Shown here: one piece after another, positions 7,966 through 18,841 of the stretch | Numbering within the stretch: position 1 is the first letter of the stretch | Layout of the letters: the number at the start of each line of letters is the position of its first letter | Assembly (NCBI GenBank): GCA_021464525.1 | Contig: JADRCO010001050.1 | Coordinates: forward strand, 1-23,168 | Source: Rhizophagus sp. LPA8_4_AMF | Lineage: Eukaryota; Glomeromycota; Glomeromycetes; Glomerales; Glomeraceae | DNA: 23,168 bases | Direction of reading: 5' to 3' | The notes under the pieces: generated by a model | What the model was told of the DNA's origin: nothing | The model's input: only the letters and a program-made list of their open reading frames with translations | Database searches by the model: none | Program-made: the position numbers and the translations under genes

Positions 7966-8809
7966 AATAAATGATGCTTACGTCAATCGTAATCGTAACC
8001 TTTTATCTATTAGTCAAATTGAATTTGACACCTTTTTTTAACTCTAATTAATTAACTAGTATATTATTAATAATATTATTGGATTAAATACCAATCCTTT
8101 TCATTATAAACAAAAGTTTTTAATTTTATGTTCTTAATTTTTTGGGGGGTTTTTTTTTATTTCCAAAAATTAATAAATATGATTATGCAATTAATAATTG
8201 TTCTATGTACAAATGCATAACTAAGTATGCTTGGATGATTAATGTTACACACAAAATTTGGTTGTCGCAAAAATTAAGGTAAATTAAACTAATGCCAAAA
8301 TCTTTGTTAAAAAAAATAATTTTTTCTTTCTTTTTTTGGTAGTCAGAGTGTGACGTTGTCACCAACTTGACATTCCATGCGAATTAGATAATATCTATTT
8401 TCTACGAAAATAACATTTAAATTGAATCAAAATACAATACAATAAAATAAAATATGAAAACGAATACCATTTTATCAACATCTGAAAAGTTCATATATTA
8501 AACAATATCCCATTCCAACAGAGAAAAAAAAAATATTATAAAAAATGATAATAGTGATAATAGTTAAATTTGGAAAAAAGTACAAATATGGTAATAAAAA
8601 TCCCTCCTTTGCAGCAACAAAATATCCACAACGTCGATAAGAAGGCACCTACAAAAAAGAGTTCAAGATACCTCCCAAAAGCTCGAACGAGATCAAGAGA
8701 AGTTTATGACAATGTTGGATCCATGGAGAAGGCTCCTTTAATAATTGAAATTTTTTTGGCATTAAATACTGGATTCAAGAATCAATAAATTACGACAGAA
8801 TAATAAACA
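7966..8809. other. Convergent 3' flanks of two genes
   Basis: This holds the 3' flank of the J-domain gene (AATAAA-type words at 7967 and 8170) and that of the minus-strand RNA-binding gene (TTTATT on the plus strand near 8155, AATAAA on the minus). A block at 8570-8790 has more even composition and is open in both directions: 8588-8788 on the plus strand, and on the minus strand 8766-8704 reads FNAKKISIIKGAFSMDPTLS before a stop. The latter looks like the missing last strand of the neighbour's RRM but is one base out of phase with its exon 5. Confidence 0.5.
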
Positions 8810-11020
8810 TTACTTATTATACCTGTTATGCATTCTTCTGAACATCTTCGCTCCTTCAGGAGTTTCAAATTCTACTTCTGCGGTTTGGGCCGAACGATCG
8901 AACGTAATCGCCTAAAATAATAGAAAAGGTCTTGTCAATTTCTTGAATCATCAAGTCTAATTTTTCATATAAACTGATTAACCGACCGAAAATCCAATGG
9001 GAACTTTATTTGCCAAGTCCTGGATATCACGCCTAGTCACATTCTTAACAACATTTCTAATTGTCAATTTGTTACCTCCAGATGAAGGTGCACTATCAGT
9101 TTTAGTAGTAGATGCAGCGTCAGCTTTCGCTGGTGCATTTCTAGCAGTGTTTTTTGGTGTAGGTTTTTGCACGGGTTTAGGTGTTTGTTTTACCGAAGTA
9201 GAACTAGTAGCATTACTAGATGCTGGGGCAATTTTATTTTTTGTAGCTGCCGAAGCTGTCTTGTTGATATTTGCTGTAGAAATTCCTTGTTTGGAATTAG
9301 AAGCTTTGACAGCAGGACTAGTGGAATTCTTTGTCGCAGGTGAATTAACAGCTTTACTTTTTTCAACATTTTTTTGTAAAGCTGACGCTGATTTTGCGTC
9401 TGGAACAGGAGATTTACCGTTTGTAACTGAAATCTTTTTACTATCAGGTTCTTTTTGTTCAAATCCGTCATTTGGAACCTTGCGTTTTGGAGAAGGTTGC
9501 ATAGGCCTTTGAGATTGATTATTATTTTGCTGATTTGCTGGTCTTCGTGGTGAAATTGAATTATGATTAAAGCCTGGACTACCACCTCTTCCCCCATACG
9601 AATTATTATTACCACGTCCACTACCCATAGGTGTTATAGAAGGATGATATGGATGCATATCCATTTGTCCTTGATATGGCATCATGTTCATTGGAGGTCC
9701 ACCAGACCCTATGGGATACTGGCTCATAGGATTCCCAAATGGCAATGTGTGTGGTCGTAATCTGGCGAAATTTGGATTAACATGTATATTCGGCCCAATC
9801 ATTCCTATGAGACAACAAATATAAAACTCAAAATTAAATTAAATTTACTGAAAAAAAATGATAATAAAAATAAATCGCATTCATCTTGTATTTTAAAAAA
9901 TAAAATTAAGATTTCGTATTGCATACCGTGTGGTAAAGGTATCATGTGTGGATTGTTTAAAGGCATTTGTCCCATTTGCATACTAAAAAATAAATAAATA
10001 AATAAATAAATATTGTTAAAATTCGGCCGAATGAATTATAAATTAAATAATTACCCAGGCATTCCTTCTAATCCTGGGCCGAATCCTGGACGAAAAGACG
10101 ACATGCCACTATTTAAAAATGAATTGTTATTATTAATTGGACGCCAATCGGTATTTCTTCGACCACCTCGCCCTCTATAACTTTGTAAATTTTGTTGTTG
10201 TTGAAGATTATTCTGTTGCTGTTGACGCTGAGTCTGTGTTCGTTGCGTTTGAGCTTGACGCTGTGTTTGTACTTGTTGCTGTGATTGTGATAATTTTTGT
10301 TTCTGTGATTGTTGTGCTTGTCTATCGGCAGACGTTGAAGCGTTGAGAATTTCGCCATCTTCTTTTTCAGGAGATTTTGAAGTCCTTTTAACAGATTTAT
10401 TGCTAGAAATATTATTAACTTTAATATCATCTGATTGTGATGATATTAGCCTTTTTGGAGTGATTTCTTTTGGATTAATATTTGTATTGTCTGTATCAAA
10501 ATTGTTTGGAGTCTCAGATTTCTCATTGAACTTTTCCTCCTTTTCTGACTCATTTGGTGGGTCTAACCCTAATTCTTTCCAAAATTCATCATCTTCTATA
10601 GGCACATCATCAACATTCCCACCATAATCATTAAGATCCAAATCAAAATCATCGAACTTAAGTTCGTCTTGATCTTTTTGTTGTGATAAGGTTAAATTAT
10701 TATCCACATCTATATTTTCAGATAACTGGTTATTAGTTAATTCGGAATCTTCGGTTTTCTCTTCTGTGCTGAATTTCTCTATTATTCGAATATTTAGAAA
10801 AACACTTGTTCGGTCAGCCATCATCTTTAAAATAATTCCTACAAGGTATATAAAACTCACCTTCAGTTAATTGTTCACTGGTTGCATAGTTTATATCAGA
10901 TTCAAGACTAAACAGACTGTCTCCTTCCACTAAATTAGAGTTAGTAGCTTGAGGATCTTCAGAAAGACTGAAGTCGACGTTGCCATCAAAGTCCAAAATA
11001 ATCTCGTCTACATCATTCAT
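8810..11020 (-). CDS. RBM33-like RNA-binding protein
   Basis: Exons 11020-10861, 10778-10055, 9982-9927, 9804-8987 and 8911 to about 8823 (introns 82, 72, 122 and 75 bp) join in phase to about 615 residues. The N terminus NDVDEIILDFD resembles the UAP56/Sub2-binding motif of export adaptors. It is followed by an acidic region (DDFDLDLNDYG, IEDDEFWKELGLDPP), an S/K stretch, a Q-rich tract (about 205-265) and RGRGGRR. NIHVNPNF at 319-326 matches the NIHINPHF motif I remember in animal RBM33. Then come G/N/P-rich and A/T/K/S-rich low complexity, and a C-terminal RRM half (NKLTIRNVVKNVTRRDIQDL..., AITFDRSAQTAEVEFETPEG). A role in mRNA binding or export is inferred. The donor after exon 4 (GTCGGT) was chosen because it keeps the RRM in frame; GTTAAT three bases on does not. 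The 3' end is unsettled: reading through exon 5 gives a stop at 8810. An in-frame ATG at 11137 would add 39 hydrophobic, UTR-like residues. Confidence 0.75.
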
Positions 11021-11920
11021 TTTTTTTAGTTCTCTTAGGTAAACCTTTGGTAGAACTTTTAGCACTTTATGCAAATGTTTAGCATAAATAAATATATTTA
11101 TAAATGCAACTAACTGTACTTGACCGTTTCTGGTCAACTACGAAAAACTATAAGGAAAGGAAAGTGGGCAATTCAAGTGCAACGGTCATCGGATATATAT
11201 AACCCTTTGTGACTTACCGCAGTAAGCAGTAACTGTTAACTTTTTTGTTATGTTATATTTGAATGATTAGTCACTCTATCATACGATTCAGATTTTCAGA
11301 AATGTTACGCTAACTCCATATTCAATGAATTTTATATATGAAATCTTGACGGAGTTCTTAAAACGGGTTAGTAAATGAATCGAATGGTTTAAACAATCAT
11401 TGTAATTTTTATTTTATTGATCAAATTCTCAAGAAATTTACAGAATCAGTTATTATAATTTGTATTAGAAAAAAAATAATATAATTTTTATTTAAACTTT
11501 TCCTTTACATCTTACTATAAGAATTAAAATTTAAAATTTGATATTATTTATAATAAAATATCCTGTAAATTCATTCAAGAAAAAGCTGGCGCAGCACAAA
11601 ATCGGAAAAAACTATAATTTCCAGAATTTTAGCTTCGATGACCTTTTTATATTTTTTTTTTCGACCAATATATAAAAATGGATGATTGTAATTTGATTGG
11701 TGTCACACCGTCACACGTATAGAATTTTTTTTTTATATTGTGTCACGCATTACATCACAAACATAATCTGCTGATTTGTTGAGACGATTTCCTTTGTTAC
11801 AAACTATGCTAAAAACTTCTGGTACTGTGGACAAAAATTTTTTTTTTTTTTCACAATTTCTATTTTCGAATTTATAGTAAATAAATCAACACTGTTAATA
11901 GTGTTTATGAATCCTATAAT
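11021..11920. promoter_or_regulatory. Divergent promoter region, RBM33-like gene / TFB1
   Basis: About 900 bp between the two start codons, with no coding signal. On the minus strand a TATATATAA-like tract (11192-11202) lies about 175 bp upstream of the chosen start and is followed by pyrimidine-rich leader sequence (CCTTTCCTT near 11157). Short dyads are present, such as CTTACCGCAGTAAG at 11213-11226. On the TFB1 side, two TGTCACAC/GTCACAC words (11701-11717) and a T run (11837-11850) precede the start. Specific factor sites are not assigned. Confidence 0.5.
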
Positions 11921-14900
11921 ATGGAAAAAGAAATAATTTTAGAAGCTGCAGCAAGTTATCAAGATAGAGACGGTATACTGTTTCTAACTCCAAAGAGACT
12001 ACAGTGGAGTGCTCAAGGAGAAAAAACACTGACGATCGATATTGCAATATCAGAAATAAAAAGTAACTTTCATGGCCTTGGGAAGGATCTATTGAGATTT
12101 AAATATTATTAGATTATTACTAAAATTTTATTTCAAATATTTTAATCAGATTTGTTCGTTGGAAAGCCAAATGTAGCCGACGCAAAATTTAAAATTAAAT
12201 GTACTGACTATAATAATCAGGAAATAACACATACGATTGTCTTAAAATCCTTGTCAGCATGGCAAGATCTTGAAATAATAAAAGCCAAAGTTAGAAATAA
12301 AGGGCAAGGGCGATCCGCTGCACCGTCTCCTGCCCCACAGCAGTCTGCTGGAACTTCACCAGTACATTATAAATCTGCAGCTCCCTCTCCAGCATCTGGC
12401 GGTTCTTCCCCTGCTGTATGGAATAATAATAATAAGAATGGTACCCCAACAAATAGTAGAAATAGTACGACACCGTTGAGAAAAGTTACTCCGAAGGAAA
12501 TCAATTTACGTAAGAACTTGCTAATGAGAGACAAGAAGCTAGCAGATCAACACAGAATGCTTGTCGTTGAGCAGAAATGTATTACGGAAGAGGAATTCTG
12601 GGAATTGAGAAAAGTATGGTGTTTCCATACATTTTCATGATTTTTCTGATCATATTTTTGTGGGCCATTTGTTTTTTTTTGTTGGCGAAATTTTTTAAAG
12701 TGATAAACTAAAAAGGTGGATGATGGCATAGAATCTATTACGTGATCAAGATACGCGAACGAGCCAACAGAAGGGTCGTTCTTCGACTATGCCTAACCTA
12801 CGCCCAGTGACCGAAGAAGGTGGGGAGGCCAAGATAAATATCACTCCGCAATTGATCAATGAGATATTTGAAGAATATCCAAGGGTTAAAATTGCGTATG
12901 AAAAAAATGTTCCTAATAAGGTATATTGTGCTTATGAAATTTCAACTTCGTTATTCAATTTTCTTCAATAAAAAACATTCAGTTTATTATTAATTTATTC
13001 TTAGATTAGCGAAGAGGTCTTTTGGAAACGTTATGTTCATTCTAAGTTTAACGATCGAAACAGAGGTACATCAAATGTAAATAATGATGATATATTTGAG
13101 AAGTGTTGGGCTGAAACGGAAGATGGTGAGTAGTTTTTATCTTTTTGATTCTAATTGTTTATAATATTTATTTAAGTCAAATTCTAATGAATTGTATTTA
13201 TTTATTATTAGATTTAAATCAAGAAAGGGAACATGGGCGAAAGAGATTAAAAATAAGTAATCTTAGAGACTTGAGCGCAACAAAAGAAGATCACATGGAG
13301 GTAATTGATTTTAATTAATTATATATTTATAACTAAACTTTCCGAGAAAGTTCTGGGTAAAGTCCTATTGTGTAATACATCATTTATGAGTTAAATTATT
13401 CTTCATTTACTTTATCGTTCAGATTGACTTTGCTCCAGATGTCACGATGAGAGCAGGCCAGGGAAAGATTCTTTCTTTACTACGAAGAAATAATCGACAT
13501 GGTGAACGAATATTAGAGACTTCTTGGTTTGTATTTGATTATCGTAATTTTAATTATTTACCAGTAATACAGATTGGTTATATTTATACTGTTTTTAATT
13601 CAGTGAAAAGTCTAGTAAATATAAAGAAGCGATGGCTCAGCAACAAAAGGTATAAAAATAATCAAGAATTTTTAAGTTTTAATAATTTATTTTTAACTAT
13701 TTATTATTTAGGAGATTTATAAAGATGATATTGTAATGGACGAATTAATTGAAGAGGAATCACCCAATACGCACAAGTTAGATATTACAGATCAGCGTGA
13801 ATATTTTGCCAGTCAAGTAACTGAAATTGACAATGACGTTGAAATGGTTGATGCTGATCAGGTTAGTCAAACAATTTAACATCTGGGTATAATACCATAA
13901 TTAACTTTGCAAACATTTATTAGAGTTCTATTAAACATCAAAGTTCTGCTGAAATATTAAATAAATTCCGAGATAATTTTATAAGTTGGAAACCTAACTT
14001 GACTACAAAGGTATATACTTTTTAACCTTAAATGTGTTATCCTTTTCGTTAACTAATACATTATGCACATATGTTTTCTTTACAAGTCGCTGTTTCCAAG
14101 AAAAGTAGACATACCTATCCCTAATTTAGTAACACAAGAGTGTAATGAAATGATCGAAGACAAACAAAATCGTATGAGAGAATCAAAACCTAAAATTGGT
14201 AAGCGTTTTTTTTTTTTTAACATATAACATTACAAACATTCAACTTGTTTAATTATTATCCCTACAGAATATCTACCACAAGGAATTGAAAAGGAAATTA
14301 ATGTAATCCAATTGATGGGAAATGAGTTTTTGCGTCATTTTTGGGCGTCCGTTGATTCAACCGTTAAAGAAAAAGTAGAAAAAAATAAGCGGATGATAGA
14401 ACAATTAAAATTAATCTCAACAAAAATTGATCAGATTTCTGAGTTGAAACCATCAGAAGAAGATATTAAGCAAGGACTCAACCTTCCGAATGGGACATCT
14501 AATAATAATACAATTCAAAAAGATCAAGAACCAAAATCAGCTGTCATCAATGGTAAACGAGTAAAAATAGGTTCAAAAGGTGGTAATATTTCTGAGCAAG
14601 TTAATGGAAACCGCCTGGATTCCAATGGATCTCCTAGGATAGACTCAGAATGGAAAGATGCACTAATACAAGCTCAACAGGCACGTTTAAACATAATTTT
14701 TGGTTAAATTCTGCATGTTAACTATATAATTATTTTATTAATATTATATACATATTACTCTTTTTAATAATTAGATGCTAAATCCTTTGTGCAAGGCCAT
14801 CGAAAAAGCATTGTCTCATAATCAAGGGGTAAATATTTCAAGACCAAACAGTCGTCAAGGACCATCAACTGTAAGTCAAAGCTTTCAGAAGTCAGCTCGA

Positions 14901-15446
14901 ACTTCTAGTCCGGAACATCACAAAGCCGTTATTCGTGATTCAAAAACACCGGATCTTTACAAAGCTCCTCGTGATACAAGATCAATCGGTTCGGATATTC
15001 AAAGACCTGTCCCTCGGGATATTCGGGATATCAAGCAACCTCATTATCATGGCAGAACCGTTAATCGTGAAACAAAGCAAGTTACTAATCCAAAAACTCA
15101 AAAAAGTAGTAACCACGATATGCAACAAAGCTTAAGTTCAGAGGTCCAGAAATCCTCTAACCGACAAATCAAACAAGGTGCAAATACGAAACAAGATATT
15201 AGCCGTGTTATCCCCAAAGTATCTGCTCGTAATGGTCAGCCGGATGCTAATCGAGAAAGTCGCACGACTATTAAAATTCAAAAAAGAAACATACAACAAA
15301 ACACTAGTCGTGATGATTCTCAATCAAATGGTCGTGACACACTAAAAAGCTCTAATATCAATCCCGCTCGAGTTTCCAGTAGCTCTTCAGAAATTTCTTC
15401 CCAAGTCTCATCATCAAATAAAATCAAAGTGAAGCGAAAACGATAA
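11921..15446 (+). CDS. TFB1: TFIIH core subunit Tfb1/p62
   Basis: Tfb1/p62 (GTF2H1 in animals) is a structural subunit of TFIIH, acting in RNA polymerase II initiation and nucleotide excision repair. Exons: 11921-12062, 12150-12613, 12732-12920, 13005-13125, 13212-13300, 13423-13526, 13604-13649, 13712-13861, 13924-14010, 14087-14198, 14268-14702 and 14775-15446. The first eleven join in phase to 646 residues. A PH-like domain spans about 1-95 (DGILFLTPKRLQWSAQG), followed by a P/S/N-rich linker, BSD1 (about 165-225, VVEQKCITEEEFWELRK), BSD2 (about 238-290, NEIFEEYPRVKIAYEKNVPN, EEVFWKRYVHSKF), and the conserved EFLRHFWASV. Exon 12 starts with MLNPLCKAIEKALSHN, matching the family's C-terminal helix, then adds about 205 basic, S/R/Q-rich residues ending KIKVKRKR. 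The exon 11/12 junction as read is one base out of phase (donor at 14703 leaves phase 1, exon 12 needs phase 0); unspliced, exon 11 stops at 14707. I still assign exon 12 to this gene by homology. Confidence 0.92.
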
Positions 15447-16560
15447 AAGGACAAAATTATTGTAACATCGTGTATTTTTGCAAGCTGTTTATTTTTCGCA
15501 AATTTTTATTTTAATATTTGTTTTTTTTTTGGTTTTTTTTTTATTTAAAAAAAAAAAAAAAAATTTTTTTCTGTATATACTTTTACTTTTTTTTTATTGA
15601 AAGCTATCATTATATCTATATATATTAAAAAGAAAAAAAGAAAGAAAAAAGAGATTAACAAGTATAAATAATTATTATTCATATGCCCTGCAACTTAATG
15701 TAGGCGCGAAAAGCGAAATAAAATTGTCAGTCAGACAATCACTCGCTTAGCTTGCGAAAGAATTAATATCTTGAATCAATATCCTTATTAATTGAAATTA
15801 AATAATGAACATTTTGAGTATTTTATAAAATTTATAAAATTTAAAAATTTAAAAATTTATAAATTTATAAACTAATATTCTAGACAAAAAATCAAAAAAA
15901 ATTCAAAAAATAAAAAATTAATAAAATTTATTTAAATGTCGAGATAATTAATATCTGATTAAATAATTTACATCATCAAATAGTAATCCACTGATTAGAT
16001 TTATACTGTTTTTTGGTCAAATTAACGTCAAAGAAAGAAACATATGACCGACCTTATTAAATGACTAAGTGCACAATGTATATCTTCCATACTGTATAAG
16101 ATTTTGATATAGGGAACTTAGAGACTTAAAAGTGTAAAATGCTACTACCGTATATCTTATATTAACTTTGGTAAATGATTGTAATTTTTCATAATTCCAA
16201 TTCAACTTAACTGTTAAAATAATTCCAATTACTGTAGAACTTTTATTTTAGCTAAATCAATCTTCTATTTTGCATCTTTTGATTTATAATTCCAATTCAC
16301 CTTTTTATTTCATTACTTCAATTAGATGTTTTTATTTATAATTCCAATTCACTTAATTCACTTTTTATTTCACAACTTTTGATTTTATAATTTCTAATTC
16401 AATATTTTTTATAAATTCAAATATTTCAAATTCCATATTATGAGTTAAATAATTTTATACAAAATGAAATTCCTTAAAATAAAAAGGTAATAAATCTATA
16501 AATAAATTTGAAACATTTTAATAATATAATTAAATTATTTCATCAAAGAGTTACTTGTTA
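15447..16560. other. TFB1 3' flank, no gene
   Basis: A run of T then A (15510-15570) follows the TFB1 stop, and AAATAAAA occurs at 15716-15723. A short dyad ATTGTC/GACAAT sits at 15724-15740, in a small patch of more even composition (GGCGCGAAAAGCGAA). At 16190-16390 the word ATAATTCCAATTCA recurs four to five times as dispersed copies. No open frame is supported. Confidence 0.5.
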
Positions 16561-16575
16561 CGATAAAATCACGTC

Positions 16576-16601
16576 ACGCGTTTAATCTTGATGAAACGCG
16601 T
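16576..16601. promoter_or_regulatory. Pair of ACGCGT boxes 20 bp apart
   Basis: ACGCGT occurs at 16576-16581 and 16596-16601, start to start exactly 20 bp, about two helical turns. ACGCGT is the MluI cell-cycle box bound by MBF-type (Swi6/Mbp1) factors in fungi. Both lie in DNA that otherwise has hardly any CG. No gene start is recognised nearby, so any function is inference. Confidence 0.4.
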
Positions 16602-16695
16602 ATATTCGCATATTTATAAAACAATATTATAAATAATAAGAACAATATTTAATATATAATATTTAAAGTTAATTAAATTCATTTTTAAAAAATTC

Positions 16696-16718
16696 ATTAT
16701 CGGTTCTTGACCGATAAT
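16696..16718. promoter_or_regulatory. Perfect 9-bp hairpin with CGG/CCG arms
   Basis: ATTATCGGT, loop TCTTG, ACCGATAAT. The arms hold CGG and CCG triplets facing each other (CGG N7 CCG), the general form of a Zn2Cys6 dimer site, though N7 is not one of the best-known spacings. A wider imperfect dyad continues outward (ATTCATT / AATGAAT). Confidence 0.4.
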
Positions 16719-18431
16719 ATTTAATGAATGTATCTAAAAGTTAATAGGTTCAAAAAGTTTAAACTTTAAAAAAACTTTTTTCTTTTAAGGAAACCATATT
16801 CCTTTTAAAGTTCATAATTAAAAATTTTTTAAATATGGTTAATTGATACCTTTTTAATATAATTGTTTACTTATTTTTTTTTTTTTCTTTGTATTAAATA
16901 TTTAACAAAGAAAAAAAAAATAATAATAATAATTTATTTCATCATATTATATAACTTAACTATCGGGTTTAATAATCCGAATAAAAGAATCATTTGTTTT
17001 ACATGTAAGAAAAAAAGAATTCTCATTTTAGATAAACTTTAAAATTTTATCACATTTATCACAATTTTTAAACATGAATCATTTTAAAAGAAAAACTCCG
17101 AGTCATAAAAGAAATTCTGATTTTATTTAAAAAGCGAGTTGATCTGAAAATAACTGAAACAAAGGGGCTAGTGAGTGGCTATTCACATTAAACAAATCAA
17201 AACACGGCTATGATAGGCTTGTCGTGGCAAATTAAACTAAATAAGGATAAAAAGTGGCTGAGAAAGAAAATTCGAAAGATGAAACAAGTATCATGAAATA
17301 CCAAAAAAGGGTGTGGCTGATGAGGAAAAAAACAATGACAGCGAAGATGAGACTAATAAGATGAAACGAGAAAAAATAGATTTATCTTTATAAAAAGTAA
17401 TAAGCGAAAAAAGATTATCATTTTTTTTTTTTTTTAAAGAAAAAAAGTACAATTCGAAACATAAAAAGTTTAGCTTATGAACGATAAAAATTATTATTAT
17501 TATATATTTTTTTTTTTTTTTCCTGCAGGGCTACAAAAAGTAATGTAAAACTGTTTCAACAAAACTAATTTAGTAATTAATAGTCGATAAAATTGTAAAA
17601 TAGGAATGAGATAATCTTTAATAGTGTATATAAATTAATATTAATTAAAAATTATTTTTATTTTTTTCGGCTATTAACGGTTATTATTAAATAAGAAATG
17701 CATTCCAAAGATTTTTAATCAAGCATAATATGGTACGTATTCCTAAAAAAGTTTTAATTAAATAATTAAAAAGAAATTCTAAAGAGGGAAAATTTTGACA
17801 GCTGAACACAAAGGAAAGGAGTAACAAGAAAATCACTTCCTCATGTTCATTTCATTCAAAAAAAAATACATATATTTTTTTTGGAAAGTGATGTAAAATG
17901 AAAGAATATTTAGTAACGGAAGAAAGTTAAGTAATGATTGGTATAAGTATACATAATATAATACATGATATCAATGAATTTCATTTAACATCCAAATATT
18001 AAAATATTGTTTAGATAAAAGAAGACAATAAAAAAGGTAGATTACAATAAACACAATTTTACGAATAAAAAACCGTGTAACTGATCGTCGGAAGCATTCA
18101 CCATGATCATCGTAATTATCGTAATTATTAAGATCCTCCAAAAAAAAAACATGTTAAAAAAAAAAAGGGGGATAGTAATTGATAAAGCAGAAACTAATAA
18201 CATGAAAAATTTCATGCAGTGCCGAATTGCCTAAAAAGTTAAAAATATACCTTAAATAATGTATTATGTAAATTACGTTATTTAAACTTATTTAAACGGG
18301 AGTAATTGCAAAAATAGCTTATGAATACATAATATTACATGCTTTATACAAACTTTATACATACTTTATATTACTTAATCATGACCAAGACAATTTCAAA
18401 TCTTTAGTATTACTTTACACACAAAAAGTAT
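16719..18431. other. AT-rich intergenic stretch with repeated acidic coding scrap
   Basis: Long A and T runs, no gene with start and splice sites. At 17253-17395 two related segments begin GTGGCTGA (17253 and 17312): the first reads VAEKENSKDETSIMK and the second, in another frame, VADEEKNNDSEDETNKMKRE. They look like two copies of an acidic coding repeat in decay. Nothing else is supportable. Confidence 0.4.
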
Positions 18432-18485
18432 TGGACGATGGAGAGGGCGGTTAGGGTGGTATAAATATTGGGCGCGTTTTTGTCA
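18432..18485 (+). promoter_or_regulatory. GC-rich island with TATA box
   Basis: A 54-bp island (GGACGATGGAGAGGGCGG, GGGTGG, GGGCGCG) is markedly GC-rich against its surroundings and holds TATAAATA at 18460-18467. This combination looks like a core promoter directed to the right. The only nearby candidate is the small frame at 18653. Confidence 0.35.
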
Positions 18486-18652
18486 CATTATTTCAATAGT
18501 TAAAAAATATTGTGTGCGTATGTAGTGTGTAATAACATAATAACATGATAGTACATACTTATTTATTTACACAAAAGATTAGATAGGAATTAAAACTGTT
18601 TTCATTAAAATTCGTGAGAATTTTAAAGAAGCAAAACAAGCGAAAGTAAATA

Positions 18653-18841
18653 ATGGCGCAAAGTAATAATTTTTGCTTGGAGCACGAAAACGGTTTGGCG
18701 CTTTTAATAAAGTCATATAAGGAGATAAGGAGAATAGGTTTCGGTAATGTCCTTGTGATTTTTTTCCCTGGTGGCTTTTTAAAAACTTTAAAGCCATTCG
18801 AAAATGGGATGAAAAAAAAAAACATCGCGTTGTTATCATGA
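18653..18841 (+). CDS. Questionable small open frame
   Basis: ATG 18653 to TGA 18839-18841, 62 codons: MAQSNNFCLEHENGLALLIK, SYKEIRRIGFGN, then a hydrophobic part (VLVIFFPGG) and a basic end. The first half has balanced codons and a GC-rich TATA island lies about 190 bp upstream. A donor-like GTAATG after IGFG (18744) could end an exon there. There is no family match from memory, and the complementary strand is also open. It could be the first exon of a gene whose last exon is the piece at 19938-20009. Confidence 0.25.
   Translation: MAQSNNFCLEHENGLALLIKSYKEIRRIGFGNVLVIFFPGGFLKTLKPFENGMKKKNIALLS

Noticed and set aside
8588-8788. Plus-strand open frame MVIKIPPLQQQNIHNVDKKA...
   Set aside because: Hydrophilic and fairly balanced, but it lies in the 3' region of the minus-strand RNA-binding gene, has no family, and the opposite strand also carries a coding-like frame. 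Kept only as a remark.
8997-9512. 171-codon plus-strand open frame
   Set aside because: Shadow of the A/T/K/S-rich low-complexity region of the RBM33-like gene on the other strand.
10137-10627. Plus-strand open frames opposite the Q-rich and acidic region
   Set aside because: Shadows of exon 2 of the RBM33-like gene; no start context or domain.
18559-18839. Minus-strand frames of 86-88 codons
   Set aside because: No family, no promoter or splice context, and overlapping an equally open plus-strand frame.
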